In this document: piece after piece, positions 16,503 to 26,016 of the stretch
Layout: every line of letters starts with the position of its first letter
Numbering within the stretch: the stretch's first letter is position 1
Source of the DNA: Rhodococcus ruber
GTDB taxonomy: Bacteria; Actinomycetota; Actinomycetes; Mycobacteriales; Mycobacteriaceae
DNA: 64,000 bases
Assembly (NCBI RefSeq): GCF_027270735.1
Contig: NZ_JAPWIJ010000006.1
Location: 310,001-374,000, forward strand
Reading direction: 5' to 3'
The notes under the pieces: model-generated
Database searches by the model: none
The model's input: only the letters and a program-made list of their open reading frames with translations
Told to the model about the DNA's origin: nothing
Made by a program: the position numbers and the translations under genes

Positions 16503-18144
16503 AACCAGCTGCCGCCTCGAAGAACCAGGCCATGACCAGCGCCCCGGGGTCGACGACACCTCGCGCGGCCTCGCCGACGTAGCTGGCGCGACCGCGGTTG
16601 GCGGTGATGTCCTTGGTCGATTCGGCTCCGGTCTTCGCGGCGTCGGCAGCGTCCTGCACGGTGCCGCCGTCCTTCTCGAGCGCCTCGACGGCCGGGGCGA
16701 TGGCATCGACCATCGTCTTGTCGCCCACCCGTGCGCCGCCGAGTTCGGTGATACTGTCCAGTCCCGCCCGGGCGGCCTGTCCGATAGCCGCGAGATCCGG
16801 CTCGGATTCGAGCATCGCCCGGTAGAACTGCCGGAACCAGATGCCGAACAGCGCGCCGGACGTACCGCCTGCGTGGCCGAGATATGCCTCGCTGACGGAC
16901 TCGAATACCGTTGCCGCCGAGTAGTTTTCCTTGATGGCGTCGAGATCGAGTTGTTCGAGTGCGGCCACCATGTTCGTTCCGAAGTCGCCGTCACCCGCCT
17001 TGCGATCCAACTCGGTCAGGGCCGGCTCCTCGTCCAGCACACGCTGCACCCACGACCCGATCCACTCGGAAACGAATGCCGACGTCTCACCGGTGTCGGA
17101 CGGTGAGAACGTCGGCCCGAATGCCCCGCGTTCGGCCACCGGCTTCGCGCCCCGGCTCTGAGCGTTGGGCCAACCGGGAGCGTCGGTCGGCTCGTCCCAC
17201 AGTTCGAGCATCTCGTCGTCGGCGCGCACGAGTGTGATCGACGCTCCGCCCATGTTGAGTGCAGTGACGAAACTTCCGACGAGTGAGCGGGAAATCTCGA
17301 CACCCTTGCCGTGCAGGTACGCCGAGAGCTCACCGAACAGCAGATGCAGTTCGAGCGGGTGCGTTGCGCCAAGCCCGTTGACGATCGCGATCACCGATTC
17401 ACCCGAGTTCAATCCGAGCGAGTCCACAATCGGATCGGTCAATTTGGCGACGATCTCCTGGGCAGGCAGCCGGGGCACGCGGTCGGTGCCGCGCTCTCCG
17501 TGGATCCCGATACCGAGTTCGATTTCCTCCTTGGGCAATTCGAACGACGGTTCGTCCGCTCCAGGCAATGTAGGCGGGTTCAGCGCGACCGCCATACTGC
17601 GCGCGTTCCCCGCTGTTCGACGCCCCAGCGCAACGACCGCCTGCAGGCTATCGCCTCGTTCTGCCGCTGCGCCGCATACTTTTTCGACGACGATGGTCGC
17701 TGCGGTGCCGCGTCGACCAGGTCCGTCCTCGCTCTCGCTTGCCACGTCGTCGTCGACGAGAACAACGTCGGCGACAATGCCGTCCTCCTGCAACAACTCT
17801 CGGGCAATCTTGAAGTTCATCACGTCACCGGTGTAGTTCTTCACGATGTGCACCACTCCACCGCCTGAGTCCACGGCCTTGGATGCCTCGTGCACCTGAA
17901 GGGCGTTCGGTGAAGTGAAGACCAGACCGGGGCACGCACCGGTGAGCATGCCACGACCGATGAATCCGGCATGCATCGGTTCGTGGCCCGATCCCCCACC
18001 GGACAGGAGGGCAACCTGACCGTCGGAGATGCGATACCGGCGGGTGAGAAATCCGGGATCGGCATGCCAGGTGATGTCGTCGGTGGCGGCGACGAAGCCG
18101 CGGAGTGCGTCGGCAACGAATGTTCGAGGGGAATTGGAGAACAT
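16486..18144 (-). CDS. dhaK: ATP-dependent dihydroxyacetone kinase, fused DhaK-DhaL
   Basis: The 552-residue protein joins a DhaK domain (1 to about 330) to a DhaL domain (about 355-550). DhaK shows GGGSGHEP (49-56), KNYTGD (102-107) and GIHGERG with the covalent-substrate histidine His215. DhaL shows the magnesium-nucleotide DGDFG motif (Asp385, Asp387) and a late VGDKTMVDA. This is the single-chain, ATP-using form rather than the PTS-linked DhaKLM form. It phosphorylates dihydroxyacetone (or related ketoses) and is monocistronic here. Confidence 0.9.
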   Translation of the reverse strand: MFSNSPRTFVADALRGFVAATDDITWHADPGFLTRRYRISDGQVALLSGGGSGHEPMHAGFIGRGMLTGACPGLVFTSPNALQVHEASKAVDSGGGVVHIVKNYTGDVMNFKIARELLQEDGIVADVVLVDDDVASESEDGPGRRGTAATIVVEKVCGAAAERGDSLQAVVALGRRTAGNARSMAVALNPPTLPGADEPSFELPKEEIELGIGIHGERGTDRVPRLPAQEIVAKLTDPIVDSLGLNSGESVIAIVNGLGATHPLELHLLFGELSAYLHGKGVEISRSLVGSFVTALNMGGASITLVRADDEMLELWDEPTDAPGWPNAQSRGAKPVAERGAFGPTFSPSDTGETSAFVSEWIGSWVQRVLDEEPALTELDRKAGDGDFGTNMVAALEQLDLDAIKENYSAATVFESVSEAYLGHAGGTSGALFGIWFRQFYRAMLESEPDLAAIGQAARAGLDSITELGGARVGDKTMVDAIAPAVEALEKDGGTVQDAADAAKTGAESTKDITANRGRASYVGEAARGVVDPGALVMAWFFEAAAGFTPES

Positions 18145-18209
18145 GGCTCCACCCTAACCACCTGCGTCGCGTCCCTTCCTCGGTTCTGTGGGACCGATAC
18201 AGTCGAGGC

Positions 18210-18761
18210 ATGACTACCGCGACCTGGACGCTCGACTCATCGGACGGTGGGCAGTTGGCCGTTCGGACGGACGTCACCGGACGGGCATCCAAGATGGGCC
18301 ATCGCCTCACGATTGCGGTGACCTCCTGGACCGCGACAGTCGAATGGTCTGGGGACGCACCCACCGCGGTCTCCCTCGTCGCCGAGGTGGGTTCACTCGA
18401 GGTGGTCCACGGAGAGGGTGGCCTCACACCCTTGATCGGACCGGAGAAAGTAGTGGCGAAGGCAAACGCGCTCAAGAGTTTCGACGCCGACCGATATCCG
18501 TCGATCCGATTCGTTTCAGAGGAGATCACCGCCGGCGACTCGGGATTTCGACTGGCAGGCACGGTAGAAATTCATGGCGTGTCCAGGGAGATCGCCGTGG
18601 ATGTGACCGCCACCGACCTCGGCGATCGATGGCACATCGAGTCCGAAACTACTGTGCGCCAATCGGATTACAAGATCACTCCGTATTCGCAGATGTTCGG
18701 AGCCATGAAGGTGGTGGACGAGGTGACCGTGACGTTCGACGCCGAGTGCCGCAAGCCCTGA
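18210..18761 (+). CDS. YceI family protein, cytosolic type
   Basis: The 183-residue protein starts MTTATWTLDSSDGG and has no signal. It keeps the YceI barrel signatures: GRASKMGHRL, LKSFDADRYPSIRFVSEEI, GTVEIHGVSREIAVDV and SDYKITPYSQMFGAMKVVDEV. Such proteins bind polyprenoid-type ligands; the exact ligand is unknown. The promoter region is shared head to head with the dihydroxyacetone kinase gene, 65 bp apart. Confidence 0.85.
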   Translation: MTTATWTLDSSDGGQLAVRTDVTGRASKMGHRLTIAVTSWTATVEWSGDAPTAVSLVAEVGSLEVVHGEGGLTPLIGPEKVVAKANALKSFDADRYPSIRFVSEEITAGDSGFRLAGTVEIHGVSREIAVDVTATDLGDRWHIESETTVRQSDYKITPYSQMFGAMKVVDEVTVTFDAECRKP

Positions 18762-18799
18762 GCCTTTCCAATTCGCCTGTCATGGTGGACACTACGGCG

Positions 18800-19531
18800 A
18801 TGAGTCGAAATCGATGGATGCTCGGATCGTGCGCATCGGCCCTGTTGCTGGCCGTAGCCCTGACCGCGGGCTGCAGTAGCCCAGCGACGTCGTCCCCCGA
18901 TGGACCCCCCGGAGTGAACGTCAACGGCGTAGGGGAAGTCCAGGGTGCACCGGATACGTTGACGACCCAGATCGGGGTTCAGGCCACGGCCGAGGACGTC
19001 ACCGCCGCCATCGAACAGGCCAATTCTGCCGTCAGTGACGTCACGGACGCCGTGATCGCAGCCGGCGTCGCCCGCGAGGACATCCAGACCCAACAGGTGT
19101 CGATCGATCCGCAGTACTCCGGCGCACTGCCGGGCGGCACCTCGGCCATCTCCGAATATCAGGCCACCAACACACTGCAGGTCACGGTTCGGGACCTGTC
19201 GAAGGCCTCCGCAGTCCTCGGCGACGCCACATCGGCCGGCGGAAACGCGACCCGCATCTCGGGGGTCTCCTTCAAGATCGACGACGATTCCCAGCTGATC
19301 TCCGATGCCCGGTCCAGGGCATTCGCCGACGCCCGCGATCGCGCTGAGCAGTACGCATCGCTCGCAGGCGGAGAACTCGGCGACGTTCTGTCGATCACCG
19401 AGTCGATCACCGGCCAGGAGCAGCCGACGACCTTCCGCGAGTCCGCCCCTTCGTTCGACACGGCGGTGCCCATCGAACCGGGGCAGCAGACCGTCAGCGT
19501 GTCCGTGTCGGTCAAGTGGGCGTTGAACTAG
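18800..19531 (+). CDS. SIMPL domain lipoprotein (DUF541)
   Basis: The 243-residue product (MSRNRWMLGSC...) has a lipobox LTAGC (Cys25) and a SIMPL/DUF541 domain: VNVNGVGEVQGAPDTLTTQIGV, then AGVAREDIQTQQVSIDPQY, YQATNTLQVTVRDLSKA and AFADARDRAEQYASLAGGELG. SIMPL proteins form oligomeric periplasmic or surface assemblies of unclear role. A start six codons upstream (18782) is possible. Downstream, 101 bp of convergent space to the CoA-transferase gene has only imperfect hairpins. Confidence 0.85.
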   Translation: MSRNRWMLGSCASALLLAVALTAGCSSPATSSPDGPPGVNVNGVGEVQGAPDTLTTQIGVQATAEDVTAAIEQANSAVSDVTDAVIAAGVAREDIQTQQVSIDPQYSGALPGGTSAISEYQATNTLQVTVRDLSKASAVLGDATSAGGNATRISGVSFKIDDDSQLISDARSRAFADARDRAEQYASLAGGELGDVLSITESITGQEQPTTFRESAPSFDTAVPIEPGQQTVSVSVSVKWALN

Positions 19532-19632
19532 CGGAGTGAGTTGCTGCCGCTGCAACGGTTGCTCCACTGAAGAGGTTGCAGACGGGGATTCGCCGACTCA
19601 CGCCCCGGAGTGGAGCGAGAGTTGCAGGTCGA

Positions 19633-20742
19633 CTATTCGGCTTGCGGTGGCGGCAAGCGGTAGTTCACCGGAGTGGCCGAGAAGTCCAATGGATTTCGGA
19701 CGGCGTCGGTTGCTGATCCCGGCACCTGGACCCGTGGCTCCAGCCCGAGTGATTCCGCGAACGCGAAGGCCTCTTCGATCGAATTGACCGGCCCAGCGGG
19801 AACATTGCAGGCCATCAGTTCCCGATACCACTCGTCCGCGGTCCGCGTCTGCAACGCCGTGTTCAGCAGCTCGACCAACTGATCTCGATTCTCGACGCGC
19901 GCCGAGTTGGACGAGAAGCGTTCGTCCACAACCAATTCGGAGATTCCCAGCACGTCCGTCAGCGCCGAGAATTGCCGGTCGTTGCCCACTGCCAACGCGA
20001 GCGGTCGGTCGGCGGTCTCGAACACCTCGTACGGCACCAACGAGGGATGCTTGTTTCCCATGGGAACCGGTACGACGCCGGCACCGAGGTACGCCGCCGA
20101 CTGATTGCTCAGTGCAGACAGTACCGACGCCATCAGCGAGGTGTGCACCTGCTGACCTTGGCCGGTCTGTGATCGATGATGCAGTGCGGCAAGGATTCCG
20201 CTGAGCGCATGCAGACCGGTGACGATATCGACCATCGCCACTCCCACTTTCGTGGGCGTCGAGACATCGGGGCCGGTGACGCTCATGAGCCCGCCGACGG
20301 CTTGGACCACCAGATCGTAACCGGGGAGCGCAGCTCCTCCGCCGGTGCCGAAGCCGGAGATCGAGCAATAGATCAGGCCCGGGTTGGATTGCGATACAGC
20401 CGAATAGCCAAGACCGAGCCGGTCCATCGTTCCCGCTCGGAAGTTCTCGATCACGATGTCCGCGCGCGAGACGATCTCGCGCGCCTCGCCTACGCCGCTC
20501 TCGGACTGCAGGTCGATGAACCTCGACGTCTTGTTGCGATTCACCGAGTTGAAATAGGTTGCCGTACCGGCGGGGTCGTACGGGGGACCCCATGATCGGG
20601 TGTCGTCACCGGTTCCGGGTCGCTCGATCTTGATCACGTCTGCGCCCATGTCGCCGAGCATCATCGTCGCGTACGGGCCGGCGAGCACACGGGAGAAGTC
20701 CGCGACCACGAGGCCTGCGAGTGGACCGGTGGCAGGTGTCAT
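19633..20742 (-). CDS. CaiB/BaiF family (family III) CoA-transferase
   Basis: The 369-residue enzyme has the family III hallmarks: FSRVLAGPYATMMLGDMGADVIKIE near the N terminus, NRNKTSRFIDLQ, ENFRAGTMDRLGLGY and the catalytic aspartate in GYDLVVQAVGG. These enzymes move CoA between carboxylic acids (carnitine, succinate, acyl-CoA racemase relatives). The specific acid is not evident. A TetR gene 31 bp upstream in the same direction is probably its regulator and cotranscribed. Confidence 0.87.
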   Translation of the reverse strand: MTPATGPLAGLVVADFSRVLAGPYATMMLGDMGADVIKIERPGTGDDTRSWGPPYDPAGTATYFNSVNRNKTSRFIDLQSESGVGEAREIVSRADIVIENFRAGTMDRLGLGYSAVSQSNPGLIYCSISGFGTGGGAALPGYDLVVQAVGGLMSVTGPDVSTPTKVGVAMVDIVTGLHALSGILAALHHRSQTGQGQQVHTSLMASVLSALSNQSAAYLGAGVVPVPMGNKHPSLVPYEVFETADRPLALAVGNDRQFSALTDVLGISELVVDERFSSNSARVENRDQLVELLNTALQTRTADEWYRELMACNVPAGPVNSIEEAFAFAESLGLEPRVQVPGSATDAVRNPLDFSATPVNYRLPPPQAE

Positions 20743-20773
20743 CGGTCCACTGTATTGCGCGACACGCTGCAGT

Positions 20774-21415
20774 TCAGTTCAGGTCGGGAACGAACGCTCC
20801 CAGCACGGCAACCATCGTCTCCACGATGTGCTCGATAGGTGGGCGAGGGGGATCGGTGCGCGACCAGTCGGAGACGATCTCTGTGAGAGCACCAAGGAAT
20901 GCCGTTGCGGCCAAACGGTATCCACCTGGCGGAACGAAATCGGAACCGACTTCCGAGCGCAGTGTGTTCTCGAAGAACTGTACCCACTGTGCACGACGGC
21001 GCGTCCGGTGCTGCTCGACGGCATCGCTGACACCCAGCATCTCCAGGTAGGAAATTCGTGCTCGGCGCGGGTCCCCTCCGATCGATCCGACCAAAGCCGT
21101 CATCGCAGCGACGACCAGCGCGCGTCGATCTCGGTCGAGTTGCCCGTCGAGTGCGGCGACGACTGCAGCCAGGGCGTCGTCTTGGATCAGGTCGTACACA
21201 TCCACGAGCAGCGCCTCACGGTTGGCGAACTCACTGTAGAACTGACTGCGTGCCAGACCGGCTGCAGCGCAGATATGCGCAACCGAGGTGGCTGCATATC
21301 CGCGTACCCCCATGACCTCGATCCCGGCGTGCAAGAACCGCGCGCGGCGATCGGCTTTTCGCGCGGCGGACGATCGTCCCGCGTAGATGCGGCCCTGATC
21401 GTCGGCGACAGTCAC
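20774..21415 (-). CDS. TetR family transcriptional regulator
   Basis: The 213-residue protein has an N-terminal TetR helix-turn-helix (about 25-70: FLHAGIEVMGVRGYAATSVAHICAAAGLARSQFYSEF) and a helical ligand/dimerisation domain. It sits just upstream of, and in line with, the CoA-transferase gene, so it likely controls that gene; the inducer is probably an acyl-CoA or acid (inference). Confidence 0.85.
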   Translation of the reverse strand: MTVADDQGRIYAGRSSAARKADRRARFLHAGIEVMGVRGYAATSVAHICAAAGLARSQFYSEFANREALLVDVYDLIQDDALAAVVAALDGQLDRDRRALVVAAMTALVGSIGGDPRRARISYLEMLGVSDAVEQHRTRRRAQWVQFFENTLRSEVGSDFVPPGGYRLAATAFLGALTEIVSDWSRTDPPRPPIEHIVETMVAVLGAFVPDLN

Positions 21416-21468
21416 CGGCGGAGTCTACCGCCAGCGACACCTCGCCTGCCGTACGCCGATCGGTTCCC

Positions 21469-22881
21469 TCACGCCCCGATCGGCTTACCGAACAGTCCGG
21501 CGATTATCTCGCCTACGGCGTCGACGAAGAGCGGGTGTGCACGCGTGTCGAGCGCCATCGAGCCGACGTCGTTCGTTCGGCAACCCGGCTCCACAGGAAC
21601 ACCGGCGAACCGGTCGCGCATCCACAGCACCGCGCTCGGAAAAGCGATCAACTCCAGCGTGATGTGCTCGCTGAAATGATCACGGGTGTACGTGACATCG
21701 GCACCCGGACGGCTGCAGTACGAATCGACCATCGCGTTGACCGGTCCGATCGGCACCAGCCAGTCCGGGTTGGAATGGTAGACGTAGAGCGGCATGTTCG
21801 GTGTGGTGCCGCCGAGCTGCATCGCAGACAGGGCCTTCTTCACCACCGGTTGTTGAATCGGGTCGCCGTCGGTGTGCAGGAAGCCCTTCAGGTTGACGAA
21901 CGGCAGCAGTGCCGAGCTGTAACCGACACAGAGATTGTCCTTCGCCGCGAACAACGCCCGGCCGAGCGGATCGATGTGTTCGTCGACGAAATCGGCCAAC
22001 TCGGGATCTTCACGACTGGCACCGATGATCCCGGCAGCGACGATTCCCGAACCGAGTGTGTTGTTCGCGTTGTCGACCAGTGCCCCGAGCTCAGCCGGGG
22101 TTCCACCCTCGGTGACTCCGACGATGTCGAGCTCTGGGGCGTAGCGTCCGGCCAGTTCGGCTGCATGTCCAGTCGCTATCGCGCCGCCGGAATAGCCGCT
22201 CATCCCCACCTTGGTGGCCTCCCCTGCCAACTGCATCGGCGCGAAATTCTCGGCCGCTCGGATACCGTCGAGTGTGATCCGACCGGCGACCGGCCCTGCG
22301 GCGAACGAGTTGTTCGGACCTTGATGATCGGGTACCGATACCGCCCACCCCTGCGCCAACGCTGCTTGTACTTCGAGGAATTGAGCACCCGACGTCACCG
22401 CGCCCGTCACCGGCCAGGGAATCGCACCCGCGCGCATCGCATACGAGGGCGCGCAGTAGGCGGCGAGTGAATCCTCGGCCAACTGGATGGAGATCAAGGG
22501 CCGCGATGCCGCGGGGACGCCACGTGGCCGGATGACCGTGGTCACCGCAGCGATCGGCTCGTCGCGACCGTTGTTGGACCGGAACGACAACTGCCATGCG
22601 TCGACCTGCGTGGGGATGACGTTGAGAGTGGCCAGTTCGACCGGACGTGCGGCGATGATCTGGCCCGGCGCGGCCGCGGCCACCACGTCGGCGGGCGGAA
22701 GGTAGAAGTCGGTGTCGAATTCCGGAATCTTCGGCCATGTGAACGGTGCCAGAGGCGGCTGAATTGCCACCTCGGGCGAATCGGGTGCAGCAGCAGCGGG
22801 CGTCGCCATGGCGGCGAAAGCCGTAGCGGCGGTCATCACGCTGATCGCTGTACGCAGCGTCCAAGAGCGGGCAGAAGACAC
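21469..22881 (-). CDS. Secreted lipase (secretory lipase / LIP family)
   Basis: I choose the GTG start at 22881 because AAGGAG stands seven bases upstream; an in-frame start at 22968 lacks this. The 470-residue product begins with a basic region and a Sec signal ending near TPAAAAP. The nucleophile elbow is GYSGGA, preceded by a DGIRAAENF helix, and the fold matches the PF03583 secretory lipases (conserved IQLAEDSLAAYCAPSYAMR and VYHSNPDWLVPIGPVNAMVDSYC with the probable Asp and a late DHFSEH histidine). It hydrolyses triacylglycerol or esters outside the cell. Confidence 0.87.
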   Translation of the reverse strand: MSSARSWTLRTAISVMTAATAFAAMATPAAAAPDSPEVAIQPPLAPFTWPKIPEFDTDFYLPPADVVAAAAPGQIIAARPVELATLNVIPTQVDAWQLSFRSNNGRDEPIAAVTTVIRPRGVPAASRPLISIQLAEDSLAAYCAPSYAMRAGAIPWPVTGAVTSGAQFLEVQAALAQGWAVSVPDHQGPNNSFAAGPVAGRITLDGIRAAENFAPMQLAGEATKVGMSGYSGGAIATGHAAELAGRYAPELDIVGVTEGGTPAELGALVDNANNTLGSGIVAAGIIGASREDPELADFVDEHIDPLGRALFAAKDNLCVGYSSALLPFVNLKGFLHTDGDPIQQPVVKKALSAMQLGGTTPNMPLYVYHSNPDWLVPIGPVNAMVDSYCSRPGADVTYTRDHFSEHITLELIAFPSAVLWMRDRFAGVPVEPGCRTNDVGSMALDTRAHPLFVDAVGEIIAGLFGKPIGA

Positions 22882-23083
22882 GGGTGTACTCCTTCGCGCC
22901 GGAGGACGGGATCCACGGGACGCGCGCCCGGCGACGGTTCGTACAGCGCATCCGTCCATCTTGGACACCGATGTCCGAGATGGTGCTCAGAACTGTAGAG
23001 CGAAGTGGCGTGGATAACAATCCCCGAATCGAAAGAGATTCAGAAGTGAACCGATCCCAAGTGCACTGGGTTGCGCCCGTTCG

Positions 23084-23965
23084 TCACGCGACCGCGAATG
23101 ACCGCTTCGCCAAACCGAACTGGAAGCCGGTGATCGCCGTGGTCACCGGGGCTTCCGGATTCTCGGCGGCACCGAGCGTGACGAACAGCGGCGTGAAGTG
23201 CTCGACGGTCGGGTGGGCATACGGCATTCCCGGTGCGGCACTGCGGAAGTCCGCCAGTGTTGCGACGTCACCACGCGCCAACGCGTCGGCCGCCCAGAGA
23301 TCGAAGTCCTCCGACCACGTCGGCACGGTGTTGGTCACGAAGTTCTCGCGCGACAGGAACGGCAACCCGTGTGTCATGAAACCCGAACCGATGACCAACA
23401 CTCCCTCGGCGCGAAGCTCTTTCAGCGCAGCGCCTATCGCCATCAGCCGGTCGGGCGCGTGGGTCGGCAGGCTCAACTGGAGAACGGGGACGTCGGCGTA
23501 CGGGTACATCACCTTCAGCGGAACCCAGGCACCGTGATCGAGTCCACGGGAGGTGTGTCGGTGCAGATTTTCCGTCGCCGGGATTGCCGCAGCAACGCGA
23601 GCGGCCAAGGCCTCGGCTTCGGGTGTGCGGTACTCCATCGAAAAGTACCGCTGAGCGAAACCACCGAAGTCGTAGACCAGCGGGGTCGCGGCCGCCGAGG
23701 CGGACAGGCTCAGAGGAGCCTCTTCCCAGTGCGCGCTGACGATGAGGATCGCCTTGGGCTTGGGCATCGATTGCGACCAGGTGAACAGCTGGTCCATCCA
23801 GAGTGCGTCGTCGAAGACCGGGGGCGCACCGTGGCTGATGTACAGGGCGGGCATCGGCCCGTCGCTCGGGGTCCACATCTGCTGCGACCGGCTCGCGGGT
23901 GCGGTTTCGGCGAGAAACGCGTCGAACGCTGCTCCCGCGATCGGCGGGTTTACGACAGATGCCAT
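23084..23965 (-). CDS. Class III extradiol dioxygenase (DODA type)
   Basis: The 293-residue protein belongs to the LigB/DODA-type non-haem iron dioxygenases: MPALYISHGAPPVF holds the first ligand histidine, ILIVSAHWEE the second, and GLDHGAWVPLKVMYP and FMTHGLPF carry later conserved histidines. Relatives (E. coli YgiD) open catechol rings such as L-DOPA; the substrate here is unknown. AAGGAC lies six bases before the ATG. A perfect 6-2-6 palindrome sits 23 bp upstream of the start and may be its operator. Confidence 0.83.
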   Translation of the reverse strand: MASVVNPPIAGAAFDAFLAETAPASRSQQMWTPSDGPMPALYISHGAPPVFDDALWMDQLFTWSQSMPKPKAILIVSAHWEEAPLSLSASAAATPLVYDFGGFAQRYFSMEYRTPEAEALAARVAAAIPATENLHRHTSRGLDHGAWVPLKVMYPYADVPVLQLSLPTHAPDRLMAIGAALKELRAEGVLVIGSGFMTHGLPFLSRENFVTNTVPTWSEDFDLWAADALARGDVATLADFRSAAPGMPYAHPTVEHFTPLFVTLGAAENPEAPVTTAITGFQFGLAKRSFAVA

Positions 23966-23987
23966 GAGGGGTCCTTCGAGTGCTTAA

Positions 23988-24001
23988 GTTGAACCTTCAA
24001 C
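23988..24001. promoter_or_regulatory. Candidate operator upstream of extradiol dioxygenase
   Basis: GTTGAA-CC-TTCAAC is a perfect inverted repeat lying 22-36 bp upstream of the dioxygenase start, where a repressor would block initiation. No regulator gene is adjacent, so the binding protein is unknown. Confidence 0.4.
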
Positions 24002-24234
24002 CTACCACTCGGGTCCAATCACGACAACATCGGACCAGCCGGTCGGGACCGAACCACACTATGGGTGACCTCAGCGTCCACTATCAGTGCTGAAATACCT
24101 TTTCCCGTTTGTGGGAGCGAATTGTGGACGCTCACGTCAGTGCCGTACGGCGTCGACCCACCGTATCGATGACGTGGTCCACCACGTCCGCGAGGTTGCT
24201 ACCGCTACACCCAACATCCACGCCGAAGGCACGG

Positions 24235-24690
24235 CTACTCCACGACGACGCGGCCACCACCGGGCAGGTTGAGAGTGTCCGTCGTGATCGTGAGATCCAC
24301 ACGACCCGCACCGGTAACGAGAGTGATCGGCTCGGTCGATATCCCACCCGCCGAACCGGATCGGCCGTTGTCGATGTTCGTCCACACCACGGTCACCGGA
24401 ACCGGCAGCAGGCTCACCGCAGACGAGCCCATGTCACCCGCACCCGAAATCTTGCTCGCCGTCGTCACCGTGACTTCCCCTGCCTCGATGCCCACCGTCG
24501 CCCTTGCCTCGACCGGCCCCGACCCGAAGCTGACACCGTGTTGGAAGAAAACGAATGCCTGTGCCGGCCTGAGCTCCGTAGTGGTCGCGGCCGACGCGAC
24601 GCCCGCCGACCCCAGCGCCAGGGCTCCCGCCACCAACGGTGCCGCCGCGAGACGAATAGCTGTCTTTCTCGAAAACACGATGCTCCCCAT
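24235..24690 (-). CDS. Secreted hypothetical protein
   Basis: The 151-residue product (MGSIVFSRKTAIRLAAAPL...) has a Sec signal peptide with likely cleavage after GVASA (about residue 34). The mature beta-rich, Gly/Val/Thr-rich domain has no cysteine and no recognised family; it recalls the small exported proteins of mycolic-acid bacteria. It diverges from the next gene across 83 bp. Confidence 0.65.
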   Translation of the reverse strand: MGSIVFSRKTAIRLAAAPLVAGALALGSAGVASAATTTELRPAQAFVFFQHGVSFGSGPVEARATVGIEAGEVTVTTASKISGAGDMGSSAVSLLPVPVTVVWTNIDNGRSGSAGGISTEPITLVTGAGRVDLTITTDTLNLPGGGRVVVE

Positions 24691-24773
24691 TTCGTCGAAT
24701 TCGTCCGCTGTTCGAGAACATCGTGCAACGGACCAACAGGTATGTACACCCCTCGGGTCCTACGCTCGGCTGT

Positions 24774-25172
24774 ATGCCGGATGTCTATCGCGCACCGATG
24801 CGGGACGGCGTCGAGCGTGCCCTCACCTACGGACTCTGCGGAATGTCGGCTGACGACGAACGATCGCTACGACGGGTCGAGCGCTTCGAGCAGGTTCCGG
24901 ACGGATCCTTCGTCTGGACGCGAACCGCACGTGGCGAATACTTCCTCGGCCGAATTTCCGGCCCACTGCGGGAAGACCACAGCGACGATGCGGTGGCGTC
25001 GAACATGATCTTCGTTCGGAGTTGCCAGTGGACGAGCGCGCCCGTCCCGGAGGCGGAGGTTCCGGCGGCGACACTGCAGACATTCGCGCGCGGAGGGCGA
25101 AACTTTCAGCAGACACACGACCCGCGAGTCGCCGAAGAGTCGGCTAGCGTGTGGCGAGCGCGAGGTCGCTGA
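24774..25172 (+). CDS. Conserved hypothetical protein
   Basis: The 132-residue soluble protein (MPDVYRAPMRDGVERALTYG...) starts at ATG 24774; an upstream in-frame ATG lies in a sequence without coding character. It has a DGSFVWTRTARGEYFLGRISGP region and a C-terminal FARGGRNFQQTHDP. These look conserved in related actinobacteria by memory, but I know no function. Its end overlaps the opposite-strand membrane gene by 29 bp. Confidence 0.65.
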   Translation: MPDVYRAPMRDGVERALTYGLCGMSADDERSLRRVERFEQVPDGSFVWTRTARGEYFLGRISGPLREDHSDDAVASNMIFVRSCQWTSAPVPEAEVPAATLQTFARGGRNFQQTHDPRVAEESASVWRARGR

Positions 25173-25353
25173 CCTGCGGATCGACCTGGACCACCGAGTA
25201 GCCCTTGATCTCGAACTTGTTCTCACCCTCGGGCGGTCCGAGCACAGCGCGAACGATCAGCGTCGCGGCGGCAGCGACAAGTGCAATCACGATGACCACT
25301 GCTGCCACTATCAGCAGGGTCCGTGGGCCACCGAACAGGTTCTTCGAGCTCAT
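25144..25353 (-). CDS. Small single-pass membrane protein
   Basis: The 69-residue protein has one strong membrane segment (about 12-38: TLLIVAAVVIVIALVAAAATLIV...) and a short C-terminal tail (GPPEGENKFEIKGYSVVQVDPQVSDLALATR). No domain recognised. It diverges from the MarR gene across 94 bp and overlaps the neighbouring hypothetical gene at its 3' end. Confidence 0.6.
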   Translation of the reverse strand: MSSKNLFGGPRTLLIVAAVVIVIALVAAAATLIVRAVLGPPEGENKFEIKGYSVVQVDPQVSDLALATR

Positions 25354-25447
25354 GGGTCCATCATGGCCCCTCCGGGATCAGACATGAATTGTGCCTGGTC
25401 GAGTAATAAAGGCATTGATCAGATGAGTTCGTGGTTACAGTGAATCC

Positions 25448-25975
25448 GTGACCGACGCACCCGAGCCCGATTTCTGGTCGTTCATCGACACCGCCAACAC
25501 CACACTGGCCCGGGATTACGGGTTCGAGCACCAACTGGCCACAGAGGTTCTGCTGACACTCAACCGGGCGTCGAACATCGTGACCTACGACTTGGAGGCG
25601 ACGGTTCATCGCCCCCGAGGCTGGTCGTGGTCGTCGTTTCGACTGATGTTCGTCACGTGGCTGGCAGGTCCGATCGAACCGAAGCGCGCGGCGGAGCTGA
25701 CCGGTATGAGCCGCGCGGCCGTCTCGAACCTGTCCAAGACACTCATCACCGCCGGCCTGCTCGCCAGTACGCCCGACGAGTCCGACGGTCGTTCGGTCCG
25801 TCTCGCCCTCACCGAGCAGGGGCACGCCGAGATGGTGGAGACCTTCGCCGAACAGAACGAGCGAGAGAACGCATGGGCAAGCGTGCTCACCGAACCCGAG
25901 CAGCGGATTCTGGTGATGCTGCTGACCAAACTCATCACCAACCGCAGCCAGTTCGACGTCCGCGGACGCAATTGA
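25448..25975 (+). CDS. MarR family transcriptional regulator
   Basis: The 175-residue protein has a winged helix-turn-helix of the MarR type at about 70-125 (LAGPIEPKRAAELTGMSRAAVSNLSKTLITAGLLAS, then DGRSVRLALTEQGH with the wing). It lies 72 bp upstream of hmgA in the same direction, with an AT-rich imperfect palindrome in the gap, and is the natural candidate regulator of the homogentisate genes (inference). Confidence 0.85.
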   Translation: MTDAPEPDFWSFIDTANTTLARDYGFEHQLATEVLLTLNRASNIVTYDLEATVHRPRGWSWSSFRLMFVTWLAGPIEPKRAAELTGMSRAAVSNLSKTLITAGLLASTPDESDGRSVRLALTEQGHAEMVETFAEQNERENAWASVLTEPEQRILVMLLTKLITNRSQFDVRGRN

Positions 25976-26000
25976 GGGTTGTGTAGATCACGACTATTTA

Positions 26001-26016
26001 GTTAATGTATTTACTA
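26001..26016. promoter_or_regulatory. Candidate MarR operator before hmgA
   Basis: AGTTAAT-GT-ATTTACT is an imperfect 7-2-7 inverted repeat (one mismatch) in an AT-rich patch 32-47 bp upstream of the hmgA start, directly after the MarR gene. Size and symmetry suit a MarR-type dimer. Confidence 0.45.

Noticed and set aside
23030..23046. GAATC-GAAAGA-GATTC hairpin upstream of the lipase as regulatory RNA
   Set aside because: A 5-bp stem is easily expected by chance, and nothing else supports it.
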